Translations under genes and position numbers: made by a program
Shown: piece after piece, positions 37,434-47,251 of the stretch
Numbering within the stretch: position 1 is the stretch's first letter
Layout: every line of letters begins with the position of its first letter
NCBI GenBank assembly: GCA_947455605.1
Contig: CANGOX010000004.1
Span: 32,216 to 96,215 of the forward strand
Source of the DNA: Chitinophagaceae bacterium
Lineage (GTDB): Bacteria; Bacteroidota; Bacteroidia; Chitinophagales; Chitinophagaceae
Length of the DNA stretch: 64,000 bases
Reading direction: 5' to 3'
Notes under the pieces: generated by a model
What the model saw: only the letters and a program-made list of their open reading frames with translations
Told to the model about the DNA's origin: nothing
Database searches by the model: none

Positions 37434-38198
37434 ATGCAATTTGCCGATAAAGTTGCCATTGTAACAGGTGCAGGACAAGGGATTGGTTTTACCATCTGCA
37501 GCAATCTTGCCAAAGAAGGTGCTGCGGTGATCTTAAATGATATCGATAAAAATTTAGCAGATACAGCTGCAAAAAAAATCAGAGAAATTACCGGTGGTAT
37601 TTGCATTGGGCTTGGAGGAGACAGCAGTGATACCGCATTTATTCAAAAGATGGTAAACGAAGCGGTGGAAAGGTTTGGTCACCTCGATATCGTGATAGCC
37701 AATGCTGGCATTACTTTGTTTGGGAACTTCTTTACTTATTCCCTGGAATCTTTTTTCAGAGTGATGCAGGTAAACCTGGGCGGAACTTTTTTTCTGGCAC
37801 AGGCCGCTGCCAATCAGATGAAGAAGCAAACAACCGGTGGCAGTTTATTATTTACTTCTTCGGTTACCGCACATCAGGCACATAAAGATCTGGCTGCTTA
37901 TGGAATGAGTAAAGCCGCATTGGAAATGCTCGCCAAAAATTTAGTACTGGAATTGTCTCCCTTTCGAATCAACGTGAATACGATCGCACCGGGTGCTACT
38001 CAAACAGAACGCACATTAGACGATCCCGGATATACAGAAATATGGAGTCGTATTACGCCCATGGGTCGTCCGGCAACTGTTGCGGATATTTCGGATACAG
38101 CATTGTTCCTTGTATCTGACAAAGCAAAACACATTACCGGACAAACCCTGATTGTAGATGGGGGTTGGACCAGCGTAAGCCCATCCCCATTTCAGTAA
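37434..38198 (+). CDS. classical SDR oxidoreductase
   Basis: The 254-aa protein has the classical SDR set: TGAGQGIG near 11-18, NAG near 89-91, Ser near 141 in LFTSSVTAH, Tyr-x3-Lys in AAYGMSKAALEM, and a C-terminal ITGQTLIVDGGW. It would be a NAD(P)-dependent alcohol or sugar dehydrogenase. The place directly after the sugar-acid dehydratase gene suggests oxidation of a sugar or sugar acid. The substrate cannot be read from sequence. Confidence 0.9.
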   Translation: MQFADKVAIVTGAGQGIGFTICSNLAKEGAAVILNDIDKNLADTAAKKIREITGGICIGLGGDSSDTAFIQKMVNEAVERFGHLDIVIANAGITLFGNFFTYSLESFFRVMQVNLGGTFFLAQAAANQMKKQTTGGSLLFTSSVTAHQAHKDLAAYGMSKAALEMLAKNLVLELSPFRINVNTIAPGATQTERTLDDPGYTEIWSRITPMGRPATVADISDTALFLVSDKAKHITGQTLIVDGGWTSVSPSPFQ

Positions 38199-38213
38199 GT
38201 ACAGATCAACATT

Positions 38214-41200
38214 TTATTTAGCGGAAGATTTATTATAAGGTTTGATGATATTATTTTCTAAAAGTTTGTCCAAACTATTTAACTGTTTTGTAAGATCAGC
38301 TGAAAGTTCTTTGTACACTTTGTAGGCACCATCTGTTGGTTTTGATTCGCCCGATTCAATGCTGCGCCCAAGCGACCCCAGGCGGTTATTCAATTTGATC
38401 GGAAAATTCAAAGGATCCTGCGAGCTTTGGTTCCTTACCTGATAAAGATTCTCTTCAATAGCGCTCAACTGATCAATCGTATTTTTGTTGGCTTCTGCTA
38501 CGCCTGCTTTTTTCATGTTTTCTTTGATCTCTCTTATTTTGATCACAGCTTCATTTGCCTTACTTGTCTGATCGCGCACCATCATCGATAACCTGAATTT
38601 TTCCTGCACATCAGCAACCGTTACCCCTTTGATTCTTGGATCTAATCTGATCTCAAATGATTCGATAAATGATTTGCCGGCATTGGTTAAGCGCACCTGG
38701 TATTTACCCGGAGGGGCCAATGGGCCGCGTGAAGTACTGGCACTCCAGAGTATCATACCTTTAAAAGCAGTAGCTGCAGGGTATCTCAGATCCCATTCAA
38801 ATCGATTAAGACCTTTTTTCATTGTGGGAGGTGGCGCTTTTCTTTCATCTTCTTCATCCGCAGCAGAATCTGCTTTGGTGCCGGTTTTAAGACCGGTGAA
38901 GGTTTGTACCGGTTTTCCTTCCGGACTGAGTATTTCTATTTTCAGATCTGTAGTGTCTGTTAGTATATATTCAAAAACAGCATTCTGAACATTTCTTACT
39001 GCATAATAAGGTTTGTATAAATGAGTGGGCTTCTTGGCCTGCTCTGCAGAATATTCTCTGATTGGCGATATATCATCCAGTATGTATATAGAGCGGCCAT
39101 GTGTTCCAATGGCAATATCCTTTTCTGTAACGGCAATATCGGCTACCTGTACATCCGGCAAATTCAATTGTAAGGGTTGCCACTGTTCGCCATCATTAAA
39201 AGAGATCCAAACGCCATGTTCTGTACCTGCATACAATAAACCTTTTCGGGTAATATCCTCCCGCACAGTATGCACATAATCACCTGAGCCGATACCATTG
39301 ATGATCTTTTTCCAGTGCTTACCAAAATCAGTTGTCTTCCAGATATACGGCGTACGGTCATCCATCTGGTAACGTTTGGCTGCTACATATGCGGTTCCCG
39401 CAGCATATCTTGATGCTTCTATGATACTTATCCTCGTATTTTTCGGCAGGTCTGATGGTGTAATATTCTCCCAATTTTTTCCGCCGTTTCTTGTGATATG
39501 TATCAATCCGTCATCTGATCCTGCCCAAATGATATTGGCATCCTGGAAAGAGGGTGCCAGGGCAAAGACAGTTGCATAGATCTCAGGTCCATTCATATCA
39601 CGAGTGATCACACCTCCACTCACACCAAGCGTTGTAGTGTCTGCATAGGTCAGATCCGGGCTGATCCTTTCCCAGGTTTGTCCTTCATTGGTTGTCATCC
39701 ACACATGTTGTGAGCAGGCGTACAAACGTTTGGGATCAGCTGGTGAAAACACAATGGGAAATGTCCACTGCCATCTTTCCGGTAATACTTTCGCTTCTTC
39801 TCCTGAAAAAAATCTGGGATAGACCTGTACATCTCTGGATTGCCCCGTTGCTCTGTTGATCCTTGTGATCAATGCCCCCTGGCTTCCTGCATAAAAGATA
39901 TCCGGGTTCTTTGGGTCCTGTGCTATGTAACCGCTTTCTCCACCGCCTACTGAATAAGCATATCCCATTCCGGGTTTAAGCGTGTTATTCCTTACAGCCA
40001 TATGATTCCAGCCCTCGCTGGGTAAAGCAATGGTGGTATTATCCTGCTGTGCCCCGGCAATATGGTACGGAAAATCTTTAGTAGCGATAATATGGTATAA
40101 CTGTGCGGTTGGAAAATCTTCATCGGTCCATGTTAGCCCTCCATTAACAGAAATAGTTCCACCGCCATCATTTGCTTCTGCCAAACGCATCGGATCAGTA
40201 GGATCGATCCATAGATCATGGTTGTCGCCATGTGGTACCTTAATGGCTTTCGGGAAAGTAATGCCACCATCCGTCGATTTATAAAAATCAACATTTAATC
40301 CATAGATACCATCCCGGTTTTTGGGATCTGCCACAATGCGTGAATAATAGAATGCACGTTGTCTGAGTTTCCTTTCATTATTTACCAGCTTCCAGTTTCT
40401 GCCGCCGTCATCTGAGCGGTAAAGCCCACCATCATTAGATTCCACAATGGCCCAAACACGATTTGAATCTACAGGTGAAACAGCCAAACCTATCTTACCT
40501 ATTGGGCTTTTAGGCATACCGGGATTTTTACTAAGCTCCGTCCAGGTTTCTCCGCCGTTTACAGATTTATATAAAGCAGAAGTGCCAACATCGGCCCACA
40601 TTTTAAAAGGAGTGCGGTATACTTCCCAGATGGTAGCATAAACAGTTTCCGGATTTTGTGTGTCAATAACCAGATCTTCGGCACCGGCTTTATCACCTTT
40701 GTATAAAACTTTTTTCCAGGTCTTACCACCATCTATTGTTTTAAATACGCCACGTTCTTCATTCGGGCCAAATGCATGCCCAAGAGCCGAAACATACACG
40801 ATATCCGGATTCGTAGGATGAATACGTACACGGGAAATGGATTGTGTATTTTTTAATCCGATATTTTTCCAGGTCTTTCCGCCATCGGTAGATTTATATA
40901 CTCCATCACCTTGCATAATATTACCCCGGAATTCTGTTTCGCCGGTACCTATATATACAATATCAGGATTGGATTCTGAAACAGCCACCGCACCTACCGA
41001 AGAGCTGGTGATCTGTCCATCTGTTACCGGTTTCCAGGTAATACCACCATCGGTTGTTTTCCATAAGCCACCACCCACGGCACCAAAATAATAGTCAAGT
41101 TTGCGTTTTGAACTGCCGGCTATACCCAGCGAACGCCCACCGCGATTAGGACCTATGTTTCGCCAGTTCATTCCTTTGAACAGCGAAGATTCTGATGAAG

Positions 41201-41285
41201 AAGGCAGCTGTGCATCATTTTCTGAAGAACAGAAAAGACAAATAAAACACACTAAAACCAGGGTTCGTAAAAAAACATTTTTCAT
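38214..41285 (-). CDS. large exported BNR/Asp-box (sortilin-like) beta-propeller protein
   Basis: I start at ATG 41285 (MKNVFLRTLVLVCFICLFCSSENDAQ), a signal peptide, giving 1023 aa; the ATG at 41336 adds an unlikely extension. The protein has at least ten Asp-box/BNR motifs of the type S-x-D-x-G-x-T-W (TTDGGITWKPV, STDGGKTWKNI, TIDGGKTWKKV, SVNGGETWTEL, SDDGGRNWKLV and others), spread over about residues 80-730, which form two beta-propellers as in sortilin/Vps10-like glycosyl hydrolase-type proteins. The C-terminal part is helical. Its substrate is unknown. Convergent with the SDR gene. Confidence 0.87.
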   Translation of the reverse strand: MKNVFLRTLVLVCFICLFCSSENDAQLPSSSESSLFKGMNWRNIGPNRGGRSLGIAGSSKRKLDYYFGAVGGGLWKTTDGGITWKPVTDGQITSSSVGAVAVSESNPDIVYIGTGETEFRGNIMQGDGVYKSTDGGKTWKNIGLKNTQSISRVRIHPTNPDIVYVSALGHAFGPNEERGVFKTIDGGKTWKKVLYKGDKAGAEDLVIDTQNPETVYATIWEVYRTPFKMWADVGTSALYKSVNGGETWTELSKNPGMPKSPIGKIGLAVSPVDSNRVWAIVESNDGGLYRSDDGGRNWKLVNNERKLRQRAFYYSRIVADPKNRDGIYGLNVDFYKSTDGGITFPKAIKVPHGDNHDLWIDPTDPMRLAEANDGGGTISVNGGLTWTDEDFPTAQLYHIIATKDFPYHIAGAQQDNTTIALPSEGWNHMAVRNNTLKPGMGYAYSVGGGESGYIAQDPKNPDIFYAGSQGALITRINRATGQSRDVQVYPRFFSGEEAKVLPERWQWTFPIVFSPADPKRLYACSQHVWMTTNEGQTWERISPDLTYADTTTLGVSGGVITRDMNGPEIYATVFALAPSFQDANIIWAGSDDGLIHITRNGGKNWENITPSDLPKNTRISIIEASRYAAGTAYVAAKRYQMDDRTPYIWKTTDFGKHWKKIINGIGSGDYVHTVREDITRKGLLYAGTEHGVWISFNDGEQWQPLQLNLPDVQVADIAVTEKDIAIGTHGRSIYILDDISPIREYSAEQAKKPTHLYKPYYAVRNVQNAVFEYILTDTTDLKIEILSPEGKPVQTFTGLKTGTKADSAADEEDERKAPPPTMKKGLNRFEWDLRYPAATAFKGMILWSASTSRGPLAPPGKYQVRLTNAGKSFIESFEIRLDPRIKGVTVADVQEKFRLSMMVRDQTSKANEAVIKIREIKENMKKAGVAEANKNTIDQLSAIEENLYQVRNQSSQDPLNFPIKLNNRLGSLGRSIESGESKPTDGAYKVYKELSADLTKQLNSLDKLLENNIIKPYNKSSAK

Positions 41286-41400
41286 AGGGTCGTATTGATG
41301 AAAGGAATGGGTGTTTAAGATAATAAACAAACTCATAACTAGTCAAAATTTATTGAATAATAGTTTCACAGACAATTGTAACTTCCCTTTTTATTGTAAC

Positions 41401-42153
41401 ATGGCTATCATTTCTTTCTATTCTGTTTCTCAATGGCTGCTCATTCTGCTGGCATCCTTTATCATTGGCCTGAGTAAGGCCGGGTTAAAAGGTGTGGATA
41501 TGCTGAGTGTTACACTGATGGCTTTTGTTTTTGGAAGTAAATCCTCTACCGGTATTGTATTACCGCTTTTATGCATGGCCGATATCGCCGCAGTGATCTA
41601 TTATCATCGCCATGCGCAATGGGATCATTTTAGAAAAATCGTTCCCTGGATGATGGCCGGAATATTGCTGGGGGTTTATCTGGGAAAGGATATGGATGAA
41701 GCCTTGTTCAGGAAAATAATGGCCATCATTATTATGATCACCATTGTGATCGTTGTATTCATGGAATACCGGAAATCACAACAAGTGCCCCAACATCCAT
41801 TGTTTGCTGCCAGTACCGGATTGGCAGCAGGCTTTACTACCATGCTGGGTAACCTTGCCGGCGCCTTTGCCAATTTATATTTTCTGGCCATGCGTATGCC
41901 AAAGAATAATTTTATCGGCACTGCTGCCTGGATCTTTATGTTCATCAATCTTTTTAAATTCCCGTTTCAGGTTTTTTATTGGCATAATATTACAGCGCAA
42001 AGTTTGCAGACAGACCTGGTACTGGTACCCACATTGGCTTTGGGCTTTTGGTCTGGTTTACGGATTGTAGGTAAGATCCGTGATGAACATTACCGAAAAT
42101 TGGTCATCTTTCTAACCTTGATCGGCTCGATCATCATGTTATTAAAACGATAG
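41401..42153 (+). CDS. TSUP family (TauE/SafE) permease
   Basis: ATG 41401 is preferred over 41311 because the upstream part is polar and would overlap the promoter of the divergent gene; this gives 250 aa. There are about seven to eight hydrophobic segments and TSUP-like features: FIIGLSKAGLKGVDMLSVTLMAFVFGSKSSTG near the start, AAGFTTMLGNLAGAFANLYFLAMRMPKNNFIGTAAWIFM in the second half. TSUP proteins export or import small sulfonates, sulfite or organic anions. The substrate is unknown. Confidence 0.85.
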   Translation: MAIISFYSVSQWLLILLASFIIGLSKAGLKGVDMLSVTLMAFVFGSKSSTGIVLPLLCMADIAAVIYYHRHAQWDHFRKIVPWMMAGILLGVYLGKDMDEALFRKIMAIIIMITIVIVVFMEYRKSQQVPQHPLFAASTGLAAGFTTMLGNLAGAFANLYFLAMRMPKNNFIGTAAWIFMFINLFKFPFQVFYWHNITAQSLQTDLVLVPTLALGFWSGLRIVGKIRDEHYRKLVIFLTLIGSIIMLLKR

Positions 42154-42224
42154 TTTCCATGTAAACTGTCCGTTGGTCATTTCCCTTCTTTTAAATAGCT
42201 TTCTGTTTCATTAACGCTTCTTGT

Positions 42225-43376
42225 ATGAAAAAACATACCACTTTATCATTCTTAATTGCCTGTTTTGTATTTTCTTTCATCTGTTCGCAATCGAATGCCC
42301 AGTCCGATAAAGCTGAAGCAGGGATAAGAGCAATCATGGAGCAAACACAGGTGATGGGACTGTCGGTAGCTGTTGTAAAGAATAACAAGATCATCTATAC
42401 CCATTCTTTCGGACTGAAAGACCTGGAAAGTAATACGCCCCTTACCAACGATTGTATTTTCAGGATCGCATCCATATCCAAATCCTTCTCGGCTACTTCC
42501 ATCATGCAATTGGCAGAAGCTAAAAAGATCTCATTAGAAGACGATATGAGTAAGCTGGTGGGGTTTACGATAAGAAACCCGAAATTTCCTGAAACGGTGA
42601 TCACAATGAGAATGGTCTTATCACATCGTTCTTCTATTAATGATAGCCAGGGCTATTTTACGCTGGATGCGATCAATCCCGCCAAAAATCCTAACTGGGC
42701 AAAATGTTATAACGATTATGAACCCGGTACTGGCTATATGTATTGTAACCTGAATTATAATATGACAGGCACGATCATAGAAAAGATATCAGGCGAACGC
42801 TTTGATCAATTTGTAAAACACCATATTCTGGACCCACTTCAATTATATGCTGGCTATTGTGTAGACTCCCTAGATAAATCGCGTTTTGCCTCTATCTATG
42901 AATACAATACAGATTCTGCAAAATTTATTGCATCACCTGCCGCCTATGCGCCGCGCAGGGAAGAGATCGCCAATTATGTATTGGGATACAGCACACCCAT
43001 TTTTTCACCCACAGGCGGCATGAAGATCTCTGCTACAGACCTTGCCAAATATATGATCATGCATAGCCGGTTAGGCAAATACAATGGGAAAAGGATCATT
43101 TCTAAAAAGAGTGCCAGGCAAATGCAGACACCACTATCTGATAAAGAAAATTACGGCCTTGCAATTCTGAAAAATGATAAACTGATCGCAGGCAAAACCA
43201 TGACCGGACATACCGGTTCGGCCTATGGTTTATACAGTGCCATGTTCTTTCAACCGGAAGAAAAATTTGGTATCGTAGTCATCAGCAATGGCTGTAACCC
43301 CGGTTATACCGATGGGTTCAATACCGTGATCAGGAAAACAGTAAATTGTTTATATGAGAATTTGATCGTCAGATAA
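42225..43376 (+). CDS. serine hydrolase, beta-lactamase class C / DD-peptidase-like
   Basis: The 383-aa product has a signal peptide ending SNAQ and the serine beta-lactamase fold: SxxK with Ser84 and Lys87 in IASISKSFSA, a Tyr-x-Asn motif in YMYCNLNY, and a C-terminal GHTGSAYG motif replacing KTG. This makes it an exported penicillin-binding-like hydrolase or esterase. Whether it acts on beta-lactams or peptidoglycan peptides is not known. The small membrane protein gene follows 12 bases later. Confidence 0.9.
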   Translation: MKKHTTLSFLIACFVFSFICSQSNAQSDKAEAGIRAIMEQTQVMGLSVAVVKNNKIIYTHSFGLKDLESNTPLTNDCIFRIASISKSFSATSIMQLAEAKKISLEDDMSKLVGFTIRNPKFPETVITMRMVLSHRSSINDSQGYFTLDAINPAKNPNWAKCYNDYEPGTGYMYCNLNYNMTGTIIEKISGERFDQFVKHHILDPLQLYAGYCVDSLDKSRFASIYEYNTDSAKFIASPAAYAPRREEIANYVLGYSTPIFSPTGGMKISATDLAKYMIMHSRLGKYNGKRIISKKSARQMQTPLSDKENYGLAILKNDKLIAGKTMTGHTGSAYGLYSAMFFQPEEKFGIVVISNGCNPGYTDGFNTVIRKTVNCLYENLIVR

Positions 43377-43387
43377 TACTTTAGTGT

Positions 43388-43624
43388 ATGACATATATAG
43401 ACTGGATAGGAACCTTCGGCGTAAGTATTTTACTATCAGCGTTCTTTCTGAATTTATTTCATAAGCTGCCCCAGGATAAACCCTGGTACGAAATACTCAA
43501 TATTGCGGGAGCGTCCATTGCCTGTTATGCTTCGGTACTTTTACACTATGTTCCATTCATTTTTTTAGAAGGATCATGGGCACTGGTATCAATCATGGGG
43601 TTGATAAAGTTCTATAAGAAATAA
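43388..43624 (+). CDS. small membrane protein, CBU_0592-like
   Basis: The 78-aa product has two to three hydrophobic segments (residues 7-24, 38-58, 60-74) with WIGTFGVSILLSAFFLNLFHKL near the start, which fits the CBU_0592-like family of small membrane proteins of unknown function. It lies 12 bases after the serine hydrolase gene and is probably cotranscribed. Confidence 0.75.
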   Translation: MTYIDWIGTFGVSILLSAFFLNLFHKLPQDKPWYEILNIAGASIACYASVLLHYVPFIFLEGSWALVSIMGLIKFYKK

Positions 43625-43635
43625 GCAGTTGACAT

Positions 43636-43992
43636 TTATTTCTTTTTAATGAACCAGATAAAGAAAAATAGAATCGCTAAAATAAAAAGTGGCCCGGCAA
43701 TCACTACATAAGCGGTCAAGCCCATTTTTCCTTTTGCAGCTATGATATAGGCAACCCCCAGTAATGTATATCCCACACCCCCTATCCATTCTCTTTTCCA
43801 GGATAGAAAAATAATTAACAGCAGAGCGAAAGTTGGGATCAGGTGCATACCTAAATCAAGAATGGTTTTACCAATACTTTCATGTTCTGTAAAAACATCC
43901 ATGGCAAACTGGCTGATAAATAATGCAAAGCCAATTTCCAATATCCGGGCAGTTAAACGGATAAGATTGAGATGCTGATGTATCGTTTTCAT
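43636..43992 (-). CDS. hypothetical membrane protein
   Basis: I start at ATG 43992 (MKTIHQHLNLIRLTARIL); the ATG at 43998 adds two residues. The 118-aa product has four hydrophobic segments (about 18-32, 52-66, 73-88, 98-115) and ends with a Lys-rich cytoplasmic tail. I do not recognise the family with confidence. It is convergent with the small membrane protein gene (12 bases). Confidence 0.7.
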   Translation of the reverse strand: MKTIHQHLNLIRLTARILEIGFALFISQFAMDVFTEHESIGKTILDLGMHLIPTFALLLIIFLSWKREWIGGVGYTLLGVAYIIAAKGKMGLTAYVVIAGPLFILAILFFFIWFIKKK

Positions 43993-44150
43993 ATGCAAGA
44001 GTTGAAAAAACGAAAAGTAAGATCAGACAAGCTACCTGAAAAACAAATGACAAATGTCAGGAATTCCGTTTGTTCAAGGAATGATCAATCACCTGCTTTG
44101 CAATACGATCATCAGCACCGGAGATAATCGAATTTTTCGTATTGGATTTT

Positions 44151-44447
<297 letters not shown>

Positions 44448-44583
44448 TTAAGTAACGAATTTAGAAGTGAGCGTTATATAATTCAAACTATGGAAGTTCG
44501 AATGGGTAGCAGAAAATAAAAGAACCATACGGGTTAGGTATGGTCCTTTTTATAGAAAAACCTTTATGAATTGTAAGCCTTGA

Positions 44584-46929
44584 TCACTTCGCTTTCAATT
44601 CATTAATAACCACTTTTGGAACCAATACCTTATTCACTTTTTCCACGGTCACATCATTTGAGAGTGTAAAGGTTGCTGAAGAGTTCTCCTGTTGAGCATT
44701 TCCCAAATACACCTTGTACACACCCGCCTCAGCAATCCAGGCACTTGCAGAAGTGTGGAAGGAAGCAAGATCTGAAGTACTCAGCGTAAAGATCAATTCC
44801 TGCGTTTCTCCCGGTTGCAGCAATTTTGTTTTGGCAAATGCTTTTAATTCAGATTTTGGCTTATCCAGATTACCGCTTGGGGCACTTACATAAAGTTGCG
44901 CTACTTCCTTACCCGCCGTATTTCCTGTATTGGTAATCAATACACTCACCTGTATCTGATCATTCATAACCGGTGCACTTAGTTTTAATTTACCGGTGTT
45001 GAATTGTGTATACGATAATCCATAGCCAAATGGATAAGCTGTTTCAACATGAAAACTATTGTAATATCGGTAACCTACATATACTCCTTCTTCATATACT
45101 ACTTCTGCATCCACCTGTTTCTGTCCGAATAATCCTGCTTTTTCTGAACCTGGTATTTCACGGCCGGGAAAATTCCTGGCAGTTATATCATCTTCATATC
45201 GTGCCGGAAAAGTTGAAGCCAATTTACCGGAAGGATTTACTTTTCCGGAAATAACATCTGCCATAGCATTACCACCTTCTAATCCCGGCTGCCAGGCCAA
45301 TAAAACCGCATCTACCTCTTTACGCCATTGCATAACATCTACTACACCACCAATATTTAAAGTAACCACTACTTTCTTTTTCTGTGCATGAAAAGCAGCA
45401 GATACGGCTTTAATGATCCCTTTTTCTTTTTCAGTAAGATAATAATCACCTGCAGCTTTTCTGTCGTTACCCTCACCTGCATTACGGCCAATAGCGATCA
45501 CAGCGATCGACGATTGTGTGGCAGCTTTGCGGATCAGCTCATCCGGTACAGACATTTCTTCGATTGGCTTTGAAGGACCCATCAGCTCTTCCATTAAACT
45601 ACGCTTTGGCTTCCTGGCGTTTTCTGCAGTCATATATTTTGAATAGACACGATACAGATCTGTATTCAATGAATAGCCTGCACGAAATAATCCATCAGCC
45701 AAAGGAACGGTATACATCTTATTTACATCACCGCTGCCGGTACCGCCGGCAACCAGATCCAACGAATTGTTTCCAAATAAGGCAATGGATGAACCAGCTT
45801 TGATCGGAAGTGTTTTCCCGTCATTTTTTAATAAGATCATGCCTTGTGCTGCAGCTTCCCTCGATAATTGTGCGTTCTCTTTTAAAGGAGGGTTATCACT
45901 GAATTTGTAACCTTTAAAACTGGGAGTCTGTAAAATGATGGTCAGGATCTCTGCTACATTCCGGTCAAGTATCTTTTCATCCAGTTGCCCGTTCTTTACA
46001 GCATCCAGGATCTCCTTTTTTTGTGGAGGTAATCCGGGCATGATCAGGTTGTTGCCGGCGATCTGTTGTTTTACGGCACTCTTGCCACCAAACCAGTCGG
46101 TCATTACAAAACCTTTAAAACCCCATTCATTGCGAAGGATGGTTTGCAGAAGTTCAGCACTCTCAGAAGTATACGGCCCGTTAAGGAGGTTGTAAGAACT
46201 CATAATGGTCCATGGATTGGCTTTCTTCACGGCAATCTGCCAGCCTTTCAGATAGATCTCCCGCATGGCTCTTTCACTTACGATGGTATTTACAGAACTC
46301 CTGTTGGTTTCCTGATTATTGGCAAAAAAGTGTTTGGCTGATACACCTACGCCACTGCCCTGTATCCCATTGATCATAGAAGCGGCGATATTACCGGTGA
46401 TCACAGGATCTTCCGAATAGTATTCAAAATTGCGCGCGCCTAATGGGTTACGGTGAATATTCATACCGGGGCCAAGCAGGATATCAATACCAAACTCTCT
46501 GGCTTCTGCCCCCAATGCATTACCAACTTTACGAACCAATGCTGTATCCCAGCTGGATGCCAGCAGTGTGCCGATGGGCCAGGCTGTAGCATAATACATC
46601 CTGCTTTTACCGCCATTAAAAGCATGAATTCCCGCAGGACCATCACAGACCACCAATGCCGGTATTCCCAAACGGGGAATGGCAACGGTACTGCCGGCTG
46701 CACCGGTTACTCTTTTCTGTGCATCAGTTGGTTCTGTGCCTGCACCGGGCATGGGCATACCGGGTACATACATTCCCTGACCCACTAAAAGATTTATTTT
46801 TTCATCAAGGGTCATTGCTTTTACAACTTCCGTTACTGAATTTTTTCCCAGCTGAGGCTGTGCATAACTGCTGCTTGCGGTAAGCAGTACAGCCAGAAGC
46901 AGGAATGATTTGTTTACATAAGATTTCAT
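44584..46929 (-). CDS. glycoside hydrolase family 3 beta-glucosidase (BglX-like)
   Basis: The 781-aa product has a signal peptide ending SYAQ, a GH3 TIM barrel with KHF at 199-201 and the likely nucleophile Asp278 in GFKGFVMTDWFGG, a GH3 C-terminal alpha/beta domain (AAAQGMILLKNDGKTLPIK, about residue 360) and a fibronectin III-like domain at the end (about 660-745). This is the usual order for periplasmic beta-glucosidases. It is a single gene; unlike the other GH3 gene it has the canonical TDW active site. Confidence 0.93.
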   Translation of the reverse strand: MKSYVNKSFLLLAVLLTASSSYAQPQLGKNSVTEVVKAMTLDEKINLLVGQGMYVPGMPMPGAGTEPTDAQKRVTGAAGSTVAIPRLGIPALVVCDGPAGIHAFNGGKSRMYYATAWPIGTLLASSWDTALVRKVGNALGAEAREFGIDILLGPGMNIHRNPLGARNFEYYSEDPVITGNIAASMINGIQGSGVGVSAKHFFANNQETNRSSVNTIVSERAMREIYLKGWQIAVKKANPWTIMSSYNLLNGPYTSESAELLQTILRNEWGFKGFVMTDWFGGKSAVKQQIAGNNLIMPGLPPQKKEILDAVKNGQLDEKILDRNVAEILTIILQTPSFKGYKFSDNPPLKENAQLSREAAAQGMILLKNDGKTLPIKAGSSIALFGNNSLDLVAGGTGSGDVNKMYTVPLADGLFRAGYSLNTDLYRVYSKYMTAENARKPKRSLMEELMGPSKPIEEMSVPDELIRKAATQSSIAVIAIGRNAGEGNDRKAAGDYYLTEKEKGIIKAVSAAFHAQKKKVVVTLNIGGVVDVMQWRKEVDAVLLAWQPGLEGGNAMADVISGKVNPSGKLASTFPARYEDDITARNFPGREIPGSEKAGLFGQKQVDAEVVYEEGVYVGYRYYNSFHVETAYPFGYGLSYTQFNTGKLKLSAPVMNDQIQVSVLITNTGNTAGKEVAQLYVSAPSGNLDKPKSELKAFAKTKLLQPGETQELIFTLSTSDLASFHTSASAWIAEAGVYKVYLGNAQQENSSATFTLSNDVTVEKVNKVLVPKVVINELKAK

Positions 46930-46973
46930 GGCAAGAATCGGTTTATTAAAATTATGAATGCGTCAATATGACA

Positions 46974-47005
46974 CAATGATAATTATTTTTTACCGGTCTT
47001 GCAAA
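46974..47005 (-). promoter_or_regulatory. candidate promoter for the BglX-like gene
   Basis: On the minus strand TTTG (47005-47002), a 20-base spacer and TATCATTG (46981-46974) resemble the Bacteroidota promoter with one mismatch. It lies 45 bases before the start codon at 46929. The rest of the 46930-47251 gap holds only the hairpin at 47128-47164. Confidence 0.4.
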
Positions 47006-47127
47006 ATTCTGTTGCCCCCCGGGATCCTGTGCGGGTAGTGCCCATACTTTCAGCGAAATGGATCGAAGGGTGGGTTTAAACGATTGGGGGTAATGTTGAA
47101 TATTAGTTTACAGGAGCTTACATCTAT

Positions 47128-47164
47128 AAAAAAGGGTTATACATGAATGGTATAACCCTTTTTT
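47128..47164 (-). terminator. intrinsic terminator of the hydroxyacid dehydrogenase-like gene
   Basis: AAAAAAGGGTTATAC (47128-47142) and its complement (47150-47164) form a perfect 15-bp stem with a seven-base loop. T runs on both strands make it bidirectional. It lies about 90 bases past the stop of the minus-strand gene ending at 47252. Confidence 0.88.
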
Positions 47165-47251
47165 TAGACATAGGAAAAGTAAATGCTTTACTTAAATTTT
47201 GATCTTGATGTTCGAAAGGGAAACCCTCCAGGCCGGGCTTTTTGGCTTCCA